Shown here piece after piece: positions 1 through 9,228 of a stretch of 64,000 bases of DNA. This DNA comes from Areca catechu. Taxonomy: Eukaryota; Streptophyta; Magnoliopsida; Arecales; Arecaceae. The position numbers and the translations under genes are program-made. Every line of letters starts with the position of its first letter. Within the stretch, counting starts at the first letter, position 1. The stretch lies in assembly GCA_021397845.1 (NCBI GenBank), contig CM038044.1:60921851-60985850 (forward strand). The letters are read 5' to 3'. Under the pieces are notes generated by a model. The model was not told the origin of the DNA and did not search any database. It saw only the letters and a list, made by a program, of their open reading frames with translations.

Positions 1-1294
1 GTGGTTCGGTGCAAACCTAACACCTACATCCACTCCCCAAGCCACCCTTGGGAATTTCACTATAATCCACACCAGATTACAGTTGACTTGTTTTTACAAG
101 GCTCACAAGTCAAAACCTAAGATGGTTTTATCACCTAGGCTCACCAACAAACCTAACTACTTGTTTTATCTTCGGGCTCACAAGTTAACCCTAGTTGGTT
201 TTAACACTTTGGCTCACCAACAAACCACAATAACCTTCTTTCAAGACACCCTTGAAAGTAAGGTTAAAGCACAATAAATCAGATATGAAATTTAAATGCT
301 ACAACAAACTCTCTTCAAGAGTAGATTGGAATCTTTGAAGCCCAAGGGATGCTTTGACTTCACTCTTCTTCAAGTTGCCTCCTTTTGGAATGTAGTAAAG
401 TTGAGCAAGTAGGCTTTTTCAGTGGAATCAAGCTAGAAGAGGCTTTTGATTTGAAGTTTGGAGAGAATAATGGCTTTTTGGCTTTTGAGTGGACTTGAAT
501 GCTCTTGAATAGACTTCTCTCTTCTTTCTCTTTACTTCCCTTCACTTCTCTTGCTTTAAAATGAGGTTGGTGGAGATTAAATACACCAAAAACCTTCTAA
601 AAATGATTTGTGACCATTGGAGCATTGGAAATAGCAGTTTGGATCTTGAAAACCCATTTCTGCAAGCCAGAAAAATAGATCCATTAGAGCTGTCAGGCTG
701 CAAGTGTCGACACTTGGCTGTCAGGTGTCGATACTTGGCTGTCAGGTGTCGACACTTGAATTCTGGGAGTCGACACTTGATCATTCAAGTATCGATACTT
801 GATGCACAGGTGTCGACCCTTGACACAAAAATCCTCGAACCAACAAGTTCTGTGTTTTCGAAATTCTCAGGCCTTGAGTCGACACTTGAAACCTAAGTGT
901 CGACACTTGGTGTCGACACTTGAATTCTAGGTGTCGACACTTGGCGTGCCAAGGATTTTTGTCCGTGCCAAATGCTGAAGTGTAAACACTTGACTGTCCA
1001 GGTGTCGACACTTGAGACTAAAATCATCCAGAATCAAGAGTAAAAGCCTTGAAATCAAAAATGATTTTCTTGAAAGCATAAACACATAATAATTAAGCAA
1101 TTGTTAGCCCTTTTTCAATGAAGAGGCTGCCCGGATATGTGAGATTTGCTCCGTGCCATTGCGTGCCATACACCATAGATATTTAAAATTTTGAGGTGCT
1201 TTCTCCCTGAAAACTCACAACTTGAAATTCACATTAGAATACAATATGTGCTCAATGTTTTGTTATTCATCAAAATCACTGGGTGGAGCCAACA
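1..1294 (-). repeat. 3' LTR of copia element A (truncated by window edge)
   Basis: This aligns almost base for base with 9409-10701, so it is the second LTR of element A with about 180 bp missing at the left edge. The element reads on the minus strand, so this is its 3' LTR. It ends at a terminal CAACA next to a polypurine tract. By eye the two copies differ at roughly 2-3% of positions, mostly transitions, so the insertion is fairly recent. The short reading frames here are by-products of the repeated palindromes and are not treated as genes. Confidence 0.95.
701..1014. repeat. Palindrome array in the A 3' LTR
   Basis: About twelve copies or near-copies of the perfect palindrome CAAGTGTCGACACTTG. 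The TCGA centres lie at about 707, 728, 749, 770, 792 and 813, then continue to 1014; spacing is mostly 21-22 bp. Several copies are mutated, including one changed symmetrically to GTATCGATAC near 789-798. Each unit is two E-box-like half sites (CAAGTG and CACTTG) around TCGA. In element orientation the array lies in U3, upstream of the likely transcription start. Confidence 0.9.
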
Positions 1295-1308
1295 ATCTCC
1301 CCCTTTTT
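1295..1308 (-). other. Polypurine tract of element A
   Basis: On the minus strand this reads AAAAAGGGGGAGAT immediately before the LTR start TGTTGG. A G-rich tract of this form next to the 3' LTR is typical of Sirevirus-type copia elements and primes plus-strand DNA synthesis. The tract recurs in element C at the same place with one substitution. Confidence 0.9.
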
Positions 1309-1810
1309 GATGATGACAAAACCTTGAGAAAAGAGACAATATAGTTCAAACCATAAGTTTTCTAATTAATAGGAAACAATCTCCCCTTTAATTAGATACT
1401 TCTTATAAAGGTAAACTTCAAAACAATATAATGCATCTTTTTCTTAAAAAAAACTTGTTCTTAAATTCTCAAAAATAATTAACATCATTACTTAAACATC
1501 CATCATCACTCTTTTTCTTCATAACAATTAACATCACTTTTTAACATTACTTTTTCTCCCCCTTTTTGTCAATCATAAAATAACCTCCCCCTTACAATTA
1601 GCATAGATACAAAAATAGAGTATAGAAACAAATATCATAGCTGAAATTATGCTTGTATTAGAGTTAAAATATCCCATTATATGAGAGCTAAAATATGATA
1701 AACTAAAGTACAAAAGGTTTAAGATAACAAACACATATATATGAGATAAGTTTTCAGTAAAAAAATATATCAACCATACAAAAAGAGATCTGAAACAGTC
1801 ATCTGTGAGG
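1309..1810. other. AT-rich 3' noncoding region of element A
   Basis: Between the polypurine tract and the stop of the extra ORF. It contains further short G-rich tracts on the minus strand (near 1380-1395 and 1555-1595), as Sireviruses with multiple polypurine tracts show. A 92-codon hydrophobic minus-strand frame at 1573-1851 overlaps the end of the extra ORF. It is T-rich and has no convincing counterpart in element C, so it is not called as a gene. Confidence 0.6.
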
Positions 1811-2175
1811 CTAATCCTCATCAGATGGAACATCAAGACTAAAAGGAGCACTAATCCTAGATCTGGTGGCTAATGCCCTAGGAGGTGCTAAAGCTCTAAG
1901 ACTCCTGGTACGGCCGGCAGGACCAAAAGCGGGTACAACCCTAGAAGATCTGGTAGAGGGAGGCGAAAGACGATCAGCTAGCTCAATAAGATCTGGAACA
2001 AAGTCAACTAGAGCAGTAGAAGGAGCAGGCGTAGTAGGAGGATCTCGACTGACCACCTCATAAGCATCAGCTCCGCCTACACTGTCGCTGTCAGTGCCTA
2101 CCACCTCAGTGGCTCGGTCAACATCCTGATCACCTCCGTCAGCAATATCAGCATGGTCACTCTGGTGATCGCTGC

Positions 2176-2234
<59 letters not shown>

Positions 2235-3422
2235 GATCGAGCAGGAGCAGGTGCAGTAGGAGGTATAAGTGATCTCAGAAGACTCTCAAGACGTGTAAAT
2301 CCCTCCTCCATGGATCTGCGGATCTCAGCATGCTCTGAGGTAGTCTGTGCTCGTAGAAGCTCGACCTCGCTACGCAGCTGAGTCACCTCTCCTCTGATCT
2401 GTGTGAACTGTGCTCTGGCATGCTCCTCAAAGGATAATCCGGTAGATGGTGGTGGAGGAACTGAAGCATCAGGTGACAGGTGCTCTGCCTGTGTCGATGG
2501 TACATCCACTGGAGGAAGGACTGCTGGCTCAGATGGTCCAGCCTCAGCCTCTCGAATCTCATCCTCCTCATCTGGCTCCTGGCCAGAATCTCTCTGAACC
2601 CATCGACCTCCAACCATCCTGAAACCCATGCGGTGCAATGACCTCTCATCATATACATCTGTGTGCAGTATCTCCTTGGAGATCTCCCCCTCCAATGATA
2701 CTCCACAAGCTCTGAAAAGACGGGTCAGTGCCATCCCGTATGGCAAACAGTGTCGGCGCTGAGTGGCAGCATCATGCATCTGTGACAGCATCAAGGCGGG
2801 TATATCAACTGGTCTCCTCTCGATCAGACTGGTCATCAACATTAGCTCTCTCTCTGTGATGAAATCGAATCTGCCAGTCTTCGGTAGAAGGATCCGTGCG
2901 GTAATGTGGTGCAGCAGTCGCATCTCTAAAGATAACTGATTCGCGGTAACTACTGAGATACCGCGAACATCCTCTCACTCAAGGATGCATCTGAAAGCTG
3001 CCTCTCTATCATCAACTGAGAAAGCACAGACTCCTCTCCGGGGTATCTCCCATACTCGGCTCAGCAACTCATCAGTCAATGAAATCTGTGTACCCTTGAC
3101 GGATGTCGTCCATAAGAGTCATCGACAGTCCAGTGCACCGTAAAACTCTCTCACCAGGTGAGGATAGTATCTCTCCTGCATGGTGTAGAAGGGTACTAGT
3201 CCTGCATCTGAGAGTATCTCTCTAATGCCAAAATGGTGTCTGTCGAAACAGTGTAGATCTACTCTCCTCCCTGAAGCTACTGACTTCCCTGCCATTCTCT
3301 CTGCAGGGGGAGCTCAGAGTGGCTGTACTGCTCTGCGGAGCGAGATCGAATCTAGCCTTTGACCTCCTCTCACTACCCTGACTAGGCCTTGCTCTAACTG
3401 CAAGTCTCTTCCTAGGACCCAT
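1811..3422 (-). pseudogene. Extra ORF of copia element A, putative plant transposon protein domain (Transposase_32-like)
   Basis: A long ORF between pol and the 3' LTR, in the same sense as gag-pol, where Sireviruses often carry an envelope-like gene. The likely start is the ATG at 3422, nine bases after a splice acceptor; the stop TAG is at 1811. The N-terminus is basic (GPRKRLAVRARP). A globular middle section includes a YYPHLVREFYGALDC block and resembles the 'putative plant transposon protein' family (Pfam Transposase_32 as I remember it). A coiled-coil segment (HARAQFTQIRGEVTQLRSEV) follows, then about 19 aspartates and an acidic, Ser/Pro-rich tail. I see no signal peptide or membrane anchor, so an envelope role is not supported. 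The frame is broken near 3310 and by a TGA near 3140, where element C has an Arg codon CGA. The homologue is at 35233-36857. Function unknown. Confidence 0.75.
2176..2232. repeat. (CAT)19 microsatellite encoding poly-Asp
   Basis: Nineteen uninterrupted CAT trinucleotides inside the extra ORF, giving a run of Asp codons on the minus strand. The equivalent stretch of element C (around 35610-35640) has only a few interrupted CAT units. The expansion is therefore specific to copy A or its recent ancestors, probably by replication slippage. Confidence 0.95.
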
Positions 3423-3431
3423 ATCAGCCAA

Positions 3432-4024
3432 CTGACCAGGAAGAATGAAAAAAAGTTCAGAACAAAGGACTGGCCATAGGTTGAGATTTGAGTTCAAATT
3501 GGTTTCGAAAACCAGAATAAGTTTTGATCAAAATAAGAAATTTTGAGTAAAATTTGTAGGAAAAACTTGTGTTGGGTGGAGCACATTTGAATCCCAAAAA
3601 GAATTATTTTTGTAAGGTCCAAAAATAAATCAAAAACCATGGGATTTGGGTTTTAAGCATTTAGGGTTTTTGCAAATAGGCGAAAATATTCAAAATGCAT
3701 TACTAAAAATCCTTCCTAATCATCAATAAAAGGATTTATTACACTTAAATTAGATGAAAACCCATTTTATTTTGCTCAAAATTGATGAAACAGTGATTTT
3801 TGTGAAAAAGGGTTGAAAAACATCCAAAAGATGAGAGAAATTCGAGAAAAACAAATCTAAAACAAGATTCCCTCAAATGGAGTTTTAGAAATTTACTAAA
3901 ACACACAAAAATATGGTTAGATTGAAGAAAAATTTTTGGAAAACCTAAAACACGATCGTTTGGTTTAAAAAATAATAAAATTAAAACATAGAGAAATAAA
4001 AACTAAATTAGAGAGGGAAAATAC
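3432..4024 (-). other. Putative intron upstream of the extra ORF (element A)
   Basis: On the minus strand a donor AATCAG|GTATTTTCC at 4024 and an acceptor CTTCCTGGTCAG at 3432 bound 593 bp of AT-rich, non-coding sequence, and the extra ORF begins nine bases later. Element C has a donor (AAATCAG|GTAATC) and a pyrimidine-rich acceptor (TTTCTTGCTCAG) at the matching places although the rest has diverged. Conservation of both splice sites in two copies supports a real intron in the mRNA for the extra ORF. Inferred from sequence only. Confidence 0.6.
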
Positions 4025-4152
4025 CTGATTTGAGATGGATTGAAGGGTGAAAAGACGGGTTTGGACAGGGGGACTACTATTCCAAGAAATTTGGGGAAGG
4101 AAAATTTTCAAAAAAGCCTTCGTTCGGCCCGTTTTAAAATAGTTCAGATTCG

Positions 4153-4235
4153 CAAGTGTCGACACTTCGGATTTGTCAAGTGTTGACACTTGGTCAGGTG
4201 TCGACACTTGACACTTTCCAAGTGTCGACACTTGG
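4153..4235. promoter_or_regulatory. Internal palindrome cluster, candidate promoter or enhancer for the extra ORF (element A)
   Basis: Four copies of the LTR palindrome with centres at 4159, 4183, 4201 and 4225. Alternate centres are exactly 42 bp apart. The second copy is mutated to TTGA. The cluster lies just past the end of pol (4341) and upstream, in element sense, of a TATA-like CTATTTTAAAAC (about 4130-4142), the putative intron and the extra ORF. Element C has the same arrangement. I infer an internal control region; no transcript data are available. Confidence 0.6.
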
Positions 4236-4340
4236 CCAAGAAAATTCGAGAAAATCAGGAAAAATTAAAAGGAATTTCTTGGGGTTTTAAACAATAAGTA
4301 TTGAGCTTTTAGGACTAGGTAAAATGATACTAAGAGAGTC

Positions 4341-5900
4341 CTAGGAGAATGGATCAATTACACCTAACTCTCTTCTAATCAGACAGAACCTATCCTCACT
4401 CAAAGGCTTTGTAAACACATCAGCTAATTGATCATTGGTACAGACAAAATCAAGAATTACATTTGAGTTTTGTACATGATCTCTTATGAAATGATGTCTT
4501 ATTTCAATGTATTTACTTCTTGAATGTTGCACTGGATTTTTAGATAAGTTGATTGCACTAGTATTATCACATCTTATGGGTGTCTTAGTTAGTTTAATGC
4601 CAAAGTCTTCGAGTTGTTGTTTGATCCATAGGATTTGAGCACAACAGCTCCCAGCTACTATATATTCGGCTTCTGTCGTAGATAGAGCAACAGAGTTCTG
4701 TTTCTTGCTACTCCAGGAGATCAAATTTACTCCAAGAAACTGACAGGTTCCACTAGTACTTTTACGATCAAGTTTACATCCAGCAAAATCAGTATCAGAA
4801 TAAGCAATTAAATCATATAAAGAATCTCTAGAGTACCATAAACCAATTTTAATTGAGCCAGATAGATATCTAAATATGCGTTTAACAGCCAAAAGATGAG
4901 ACTCTTTAGGATTGGACTGATATCTAGCACACATACAGACACTGAACATGATATCTGGCCTACTGGCAGTAAGATATAATAATGAACCAATCATGCCACG
5001 ATATAATTTTTGATCAATTGATTTACCTGATTCATCCTTGTCAAGTCTACATGTAGAGCTCATAGAGGTACCTAATGGTTTAGTGTTCTCCATCCCAAAC
5101 TTCTTGAGTATTTCTCTTGTGTATTTTGTTTGGTTGATGAAGATCCCCTCTTTGGTTTGCCTTATCTAGAGTCCGAGGAAGAAATTTAGTTCTCCCATCA
5201 AGCTCATCTCGAAGTCACCCTGTATTAGACTTGCAAAATCTTGACAAAGAGATTCATTAGTAGCACCAAATATTATATCATCAACATAGATTTGTACTAC
5301 TAAGAGATCAACATTCTTTTTCTTTAAAAACAATGTTTTATCTACATTTCCTCTAGTAAAATCATTTTTTAGCAGAAAAGAGCTTAAACGATCATACCAA
5401 GCTCTTGGAGCTTGTTTTAATCCATATAAAGCTTTATGAAGTTTATAAACATGATTTGTAAATTCAGAATTTTCAAAACCAGGGGGTTGTTCAACATAAA
5501 CTTCTTCTTCAATTAATCCATTCAAGAAAGCACTTTTAACATCCATCTGATACAGTTTAAAGTTCATGAAACAGGAAAAAGCCAATAATAGCCTAATTGC
5601 CTCAAGTCTAGCCACAGGAGCAAAGGTTTCATCAAAATCTATCCCTTCCTCCTGATTGTATCCTTTGGCAACTAGTCTAGCTTTATTTCTAATTACTATT
5701 CCATTTTCATCAAGTTTGTTTCGAAAAACCCATTTTGTGCCAATAATTGATGTGTTTGAGGGCCTATCTACTAGTATCCAAACATTGTTCCTTTTAAATT
5801 GATTAAGTTCATCTTGCATAGCATTTATCCAATTACTATCACATTCAGCTTCCTCAATAGTTTTAGGTTCAATTTGAGATACAAAAGCTAAGTAGTCATA
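4341..5900 (-). pseudogene. pol: Copia pol, reverse transcriptase and RNase H (element A)
   Basis: C-terminal part of a Ty1/copia polyprotein. The RT starts with MQDELNQFKRNNVW near 5819 and carries TKWVFRNKLDENG, RLVAKGYNQ, MDVKSAFLNG and the catalytic YVDDIIFG. RNase H follows with ASRPDIMF, RYLSGS, YSDTDFAG, STTEAEYI and the closing ADVFTKPLSE; the stop TAG is at 4341. A TAG at 5166-5168 replaces the Gln that normally follows FFLGL, consistent with CAG to TAG. Upstream, near 5905, a short deletion shifts the frame. These domains copy genomic RNA into cDNA in the element's cytoplasmic particle. The copy cannot encode a full polyprotein. Confidence 0.93.
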
Positions 5901-7465
5901 TTTCTAAGAGATGATCGAGTACTTACACTTTTAGATGGATCACCTATAATTAGTTCTTTTGGGTGTCCATGAGCATACCTCCATTCTTTTGGTAAAGGAT
6001 CAACAGTTGAGGTATCTTCATCACCTTGTGCTTGATCTTTGACAATGTTCTGATAATCATTCTATTCCTTGGTAAGTTCTTCATTGTTGTTTCTTTCTTC
6101 AATTTTCTTGTTACCTGATTCATCAAAAAGTACATCTTCTTTTCTTGAAGATTTTTGGTTAGTTTCATCAAATACTACATGAATGGATTCTTCAATAACA
6201 AGTGTCCTTCTGTTGAAGACCCTGTATGCCTTACTAGATGTGGAGTAGCCTAGAAAGACTCCCTCATCTGATTTGGCATCAAATTTACTTAGATTGTCTT
6301 TACCATTGTTTAAGATGAAACAACGGCAACCAAAATATGAAAATAACGGATTGAAGGTTTTCTACCCTTCCAAAGCTCATAAGGAGTTTTCTTCTAAAAT
6401 CGATCGAATTAAAACACGATTTAAGATATAGCATGCAGTATTTATAGCTTCCGCCCAAAAGTATCTAGGTAAATCATTTTCACAAAGCATGGTGCGTGCC
6501 ATTTCTTCAAGAGTTCTATTTTTTCTTTCTACTACCCCATTTTGTTGAGGTGTCCTAGGTGAAGAAAAATTGTGATTAATTCCATTTTCAATACAGAATT
6601 TATTAAAATCGGCGTTTTCAAATTCAATTTCATGATCACTTCTTAAGGAAATTACTGAAACACCTTTTTCATTTAAAACTCTTTTGTGAAATCTTATGAA
6701 TTCAGAAAACGTTTCATCTTTGTGTGCTAAAAACATGACCCATGTAAAATGTGAGAAATCATCTACAATGACTAGACCAAACTTCTTACCTCCCAAACTA
6801 GATGTTCTAGTAGGCCCAAAGAGGTCCATATGAAGCAATTCTAAAGGTCTAGATGTAGAGATTACTCCTTTAGGTTTGAAAGAAGATTTTGTTTGTTTTC
6901 CAAGTTGACATGCACTGCAAATCTTATCTTTTTCAAAATTAAGTTTAGGCAAATCTTTTACTAAATTCTTTTTGCTAAGTTTTGAAATTAAATGCATGCT
7001 AGCATGTCCTAGTCTACGATGCCAAAGCCAACTAGCTTCATCGATCTTGGCTTCCATTGCCACTAGACATTGACCTTTTTGAATAGGGAGATCATCAAGA
7101 TCAACCATATAAATATTGCCATGCCTATGATCGATGAATTTAATGCCATTGTCATCTAGACTAGAAACAATGCACAAAGAAGATTCAAAAACAACTTTAA
7201 AATTTTTGTCACAAAATTGACTAATACTAAGCAAGTTATGTTTTAATCCATCAACATATAAAACATTATCAATATAAGAGGTAGGGGTGATATGGATTTT
7301 ACCAATACCGATGATTTTTCCCTTTCCATTATCACCAAAAGTTACATTGCCACCATTTTGATATGTGAGTGATGAGAACTGCTCCACATCTCCTGTCATA
7401 TGCCTTGAGCAACCGCTATCAAGATACCACATTCTCTTCTTGTTGGTTGCAAGGCATAACTGCAA
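5901..7465 (-). pseudogene. pol: Copia pol, protease and integrase (element A)
   Basis: The frame opens at 7465 just after a TGA and reads into the protease active site WYLDSGCSRHMTG. A pre-integrase segment and the zinc-binding HHCC follow (WLWHRRLGHASMH, then ICSACQLGKQ). The integrase core has LLHMDLFGP (first Asp), SLRSDHEIEFEN (second Asp) and PQQNGVVERKNR (Glu). The frame ends at 6377 because of a small insertion relative to element C (about 6388-6394). The connecting region to RT, with the F.GYS.. block, continues out of frame to 5901. Order is protease, integrase, RT, RNase H, as in Ty1/copia. Confidence 0.92.
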
Positions 7466-7471
7466 TAAAGA

Positions 7472-9171
7472 TCAAGTGGAGACTTTAGGTACCCAAGCCA
7501 TCTTGGGTCCTTTTTGGTTAGTGGCATTGGTTCCTTTTGGAACCCAAACTTTCTTAGTTTTTCTTAATTTTCTTTTGTTGCACATGTAAGATTTATGTCC
7601 TATAACACCACAAGTATAGCATGTAATTGAAGAAGATGCAGGTACAAAGAAATTTTTAAGGAGTTTCTGTTTCTTATGAGTTCTGAATCCTAATCCAGCT
7701 TTGTCAAATACTGCTCTTTGGTTATTTAACAGTAAATTCAATTTTTCAGAACTGTAAGTAAATTTTTCGACAAAAGGCTTTAGTTTATCGATTTCCTCTT
7801 TATATTTTTTGTTTTCCATTAAAATTCCTTTGTGTTGTCTTGACAATTTTTCATTTGAAAGTAAGTTACTTTTCTTTTCAAGTATATTCTTTTCATTTTC
7901 AAGACCCATAATCTTATCATTTAGATTTTTATTTTGTATTAGAAGATATTCATTCTCATTTGAAAGGTTGTTATTTATTTTAGCTAGTTCCAGATTTTGC
8001 TTCTTTAAGTCTTTATGTTTTGACTTTAATTTTTGAAATTCTATTACTAGTTCATCAAAATTTCATGAAGCTCATCAAAAGATAATTCATTTTCGGCTTC
8101 AGAACATACCTCTTCTTGATCGGCCATTAGACAGAAATTTGCTACTTCCTGTTGTTCTTCCTCAGAGCTGGAGTCTTCACTTTCGCTCCAGGTTGCCATC
8201 ATGGCCTTTTTCCTTAACTTTCTTCTACTTTTCTTTAGTAAGGGGCAGTCTACCTTGAAATGCCCTGGCTTTTTGCACTCAAAACATGTGGGCTGCTCCT
8301 CCTTCTTTTCCTTATCTTTTTCTTTACTGGGCTCACCCTTCAGAGGTTTCTTTTTGTAATTGAATTTCTTTTTCCTCATAAACCTTCTGAATTTCCTTGC
8401 TAACATAGCAGTTTCATCTTCTTCGTCATCCTCTTCAGAGTCTTCACTCGAGTCTTCTTTGGTAAAGGATTTGAAAGCTATTGTCTTTTTCTTTTTGTCC
8501 ACCTCTCCATTCTTCTGTTTGAGAGATAGTTCGTATGTCATTAAAGAGCCTAACAATTGTTCCAGCGGGAGAGTGTTGACATCTTTTGCTTCTTCAATTG
8601 CAGTGACCTTTGCATCCCATGAAGCTAGTAGAGACTTGAGAAGTTTATTTACAAGTTCACCGTTAGAAATTATTTTTCCTAAACTTCTCATGCCATTCAC
8701 AATGTTTGTGAACCTAGTATACATCTCACTGATAGACTCAGTAGGTTCCATTTTAAACATTTCATAAGTATGAATTAGCATGTTAACTTTGGTGGTCTTC
8801 ACTTGGTGTGTACCCTCATGGGTAACCTCAAGTGTATCCCAAATCTCCTTTACGGAGAGACAGTTGGATATTCTATTAAACTCACTAGGATCAAGAGAAC
8901 AAAATAAAAGGTTCATTGCCTTTGCATTAAGCTCAATTTGCTTAATGTCACTCTCATCCCAATCATCTTCCATTTTAGGGGTGAGAATGCCATTAATCAT
9001 TATTGTAGGCTGATGAGGACCTTTTACTATTGTTCTCCACAAATTATAATCAAGAGCTTGTATAAATATGCGCATGCATGTCTTCCAGTATGTGTAATTT
9101 GTGCCATTAAAAAGTGGGGGCCGGTTTGAAGCTTGACCTTCAATAATACCCATGCCTATTGGGGCTGCCAT
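7472..9171 (-). pseudogene. gag: Copia gag with two zinc knuckles (element A)
   Basis: Starts at the ATG at 9171 (MAAPIGMG), 44 bp downstream of the PBS. The N-terminal half matches the copia gag family (FNGTNYTYWKTCM, SLDPSEFNRI, GTHQVKTTKVN). The first CCHC knuckle is CFECKKPGHFKVDC. A long coiled-coil-prone Lys/Glu stretch (about 8046-7750) follows, then a second knuckle, CYTCGVIGHKSYMC. A one-base loss in a T run near 8059 gives a false stop at 8047, and the frame resumes downstream. The final TGA at 7472-7474 precedes the protease frame and is also present in element C, so it may be a natural gag terminator. Gag forms the particle that packages element RNA. Confidence 0.92.
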
Positions 9172-9214
9172 GATCTTTTACTCAAGATCCTTGGACCTGC
9201 AAGAGAGTACCGGC

Positions 9215-9226
9215 GCTCTGATACCA
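9215..9226 (-). other. Primer binding site of element A (initiator Met tRNA)
   Basis: Minus strand TGGTATCAGAGC, separated by two bases from the end of the 5' LTR (CAACA). It matches the complement of the 3' end of plant initiator-Met tRNA, the usual primer of copia and chromovirus elements. Confidence 0.95.
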
Positions 9227-9228
9227 CT

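Noticed and set aside
781..1011. Cys/Arg/His-repeat peptides (KCRHL.. frames) at 542-1011, 9949-10418, 33941-34156 and 52209-52424
   Set aside because: They are translations of the palindrome array in LTR DNA. The same repeat codes similar peptides on both strands, with no start context or conservation as protein.
701..1014. CRISPR-like pattern of regularly spaced palindromic repeats
   Set aside because: Repeats are 16 bp or less with spacers of only a few bases, sit inside plant LTRs and recur in all four copia LTRs. There is no cas gene and the context is eukaryotic.
1573..1851. 92-codon hydrophobic frame after the extra ORF, possible envelope transmembrane segment
   Set aside because: It lies in T-rich noncoding DNA next to the polypurine tracts and is in a different frame from the extra ORF. 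The matching region of element C (34639-35232) does not keep it.
8360..8767. Plus-strand frames opposite gag of element A (Ser- and Phe-rich)
   Set aside because: Mirror images of the Lys/Glu-rich gag reading frame, and the same occurs opposite gag in element C.
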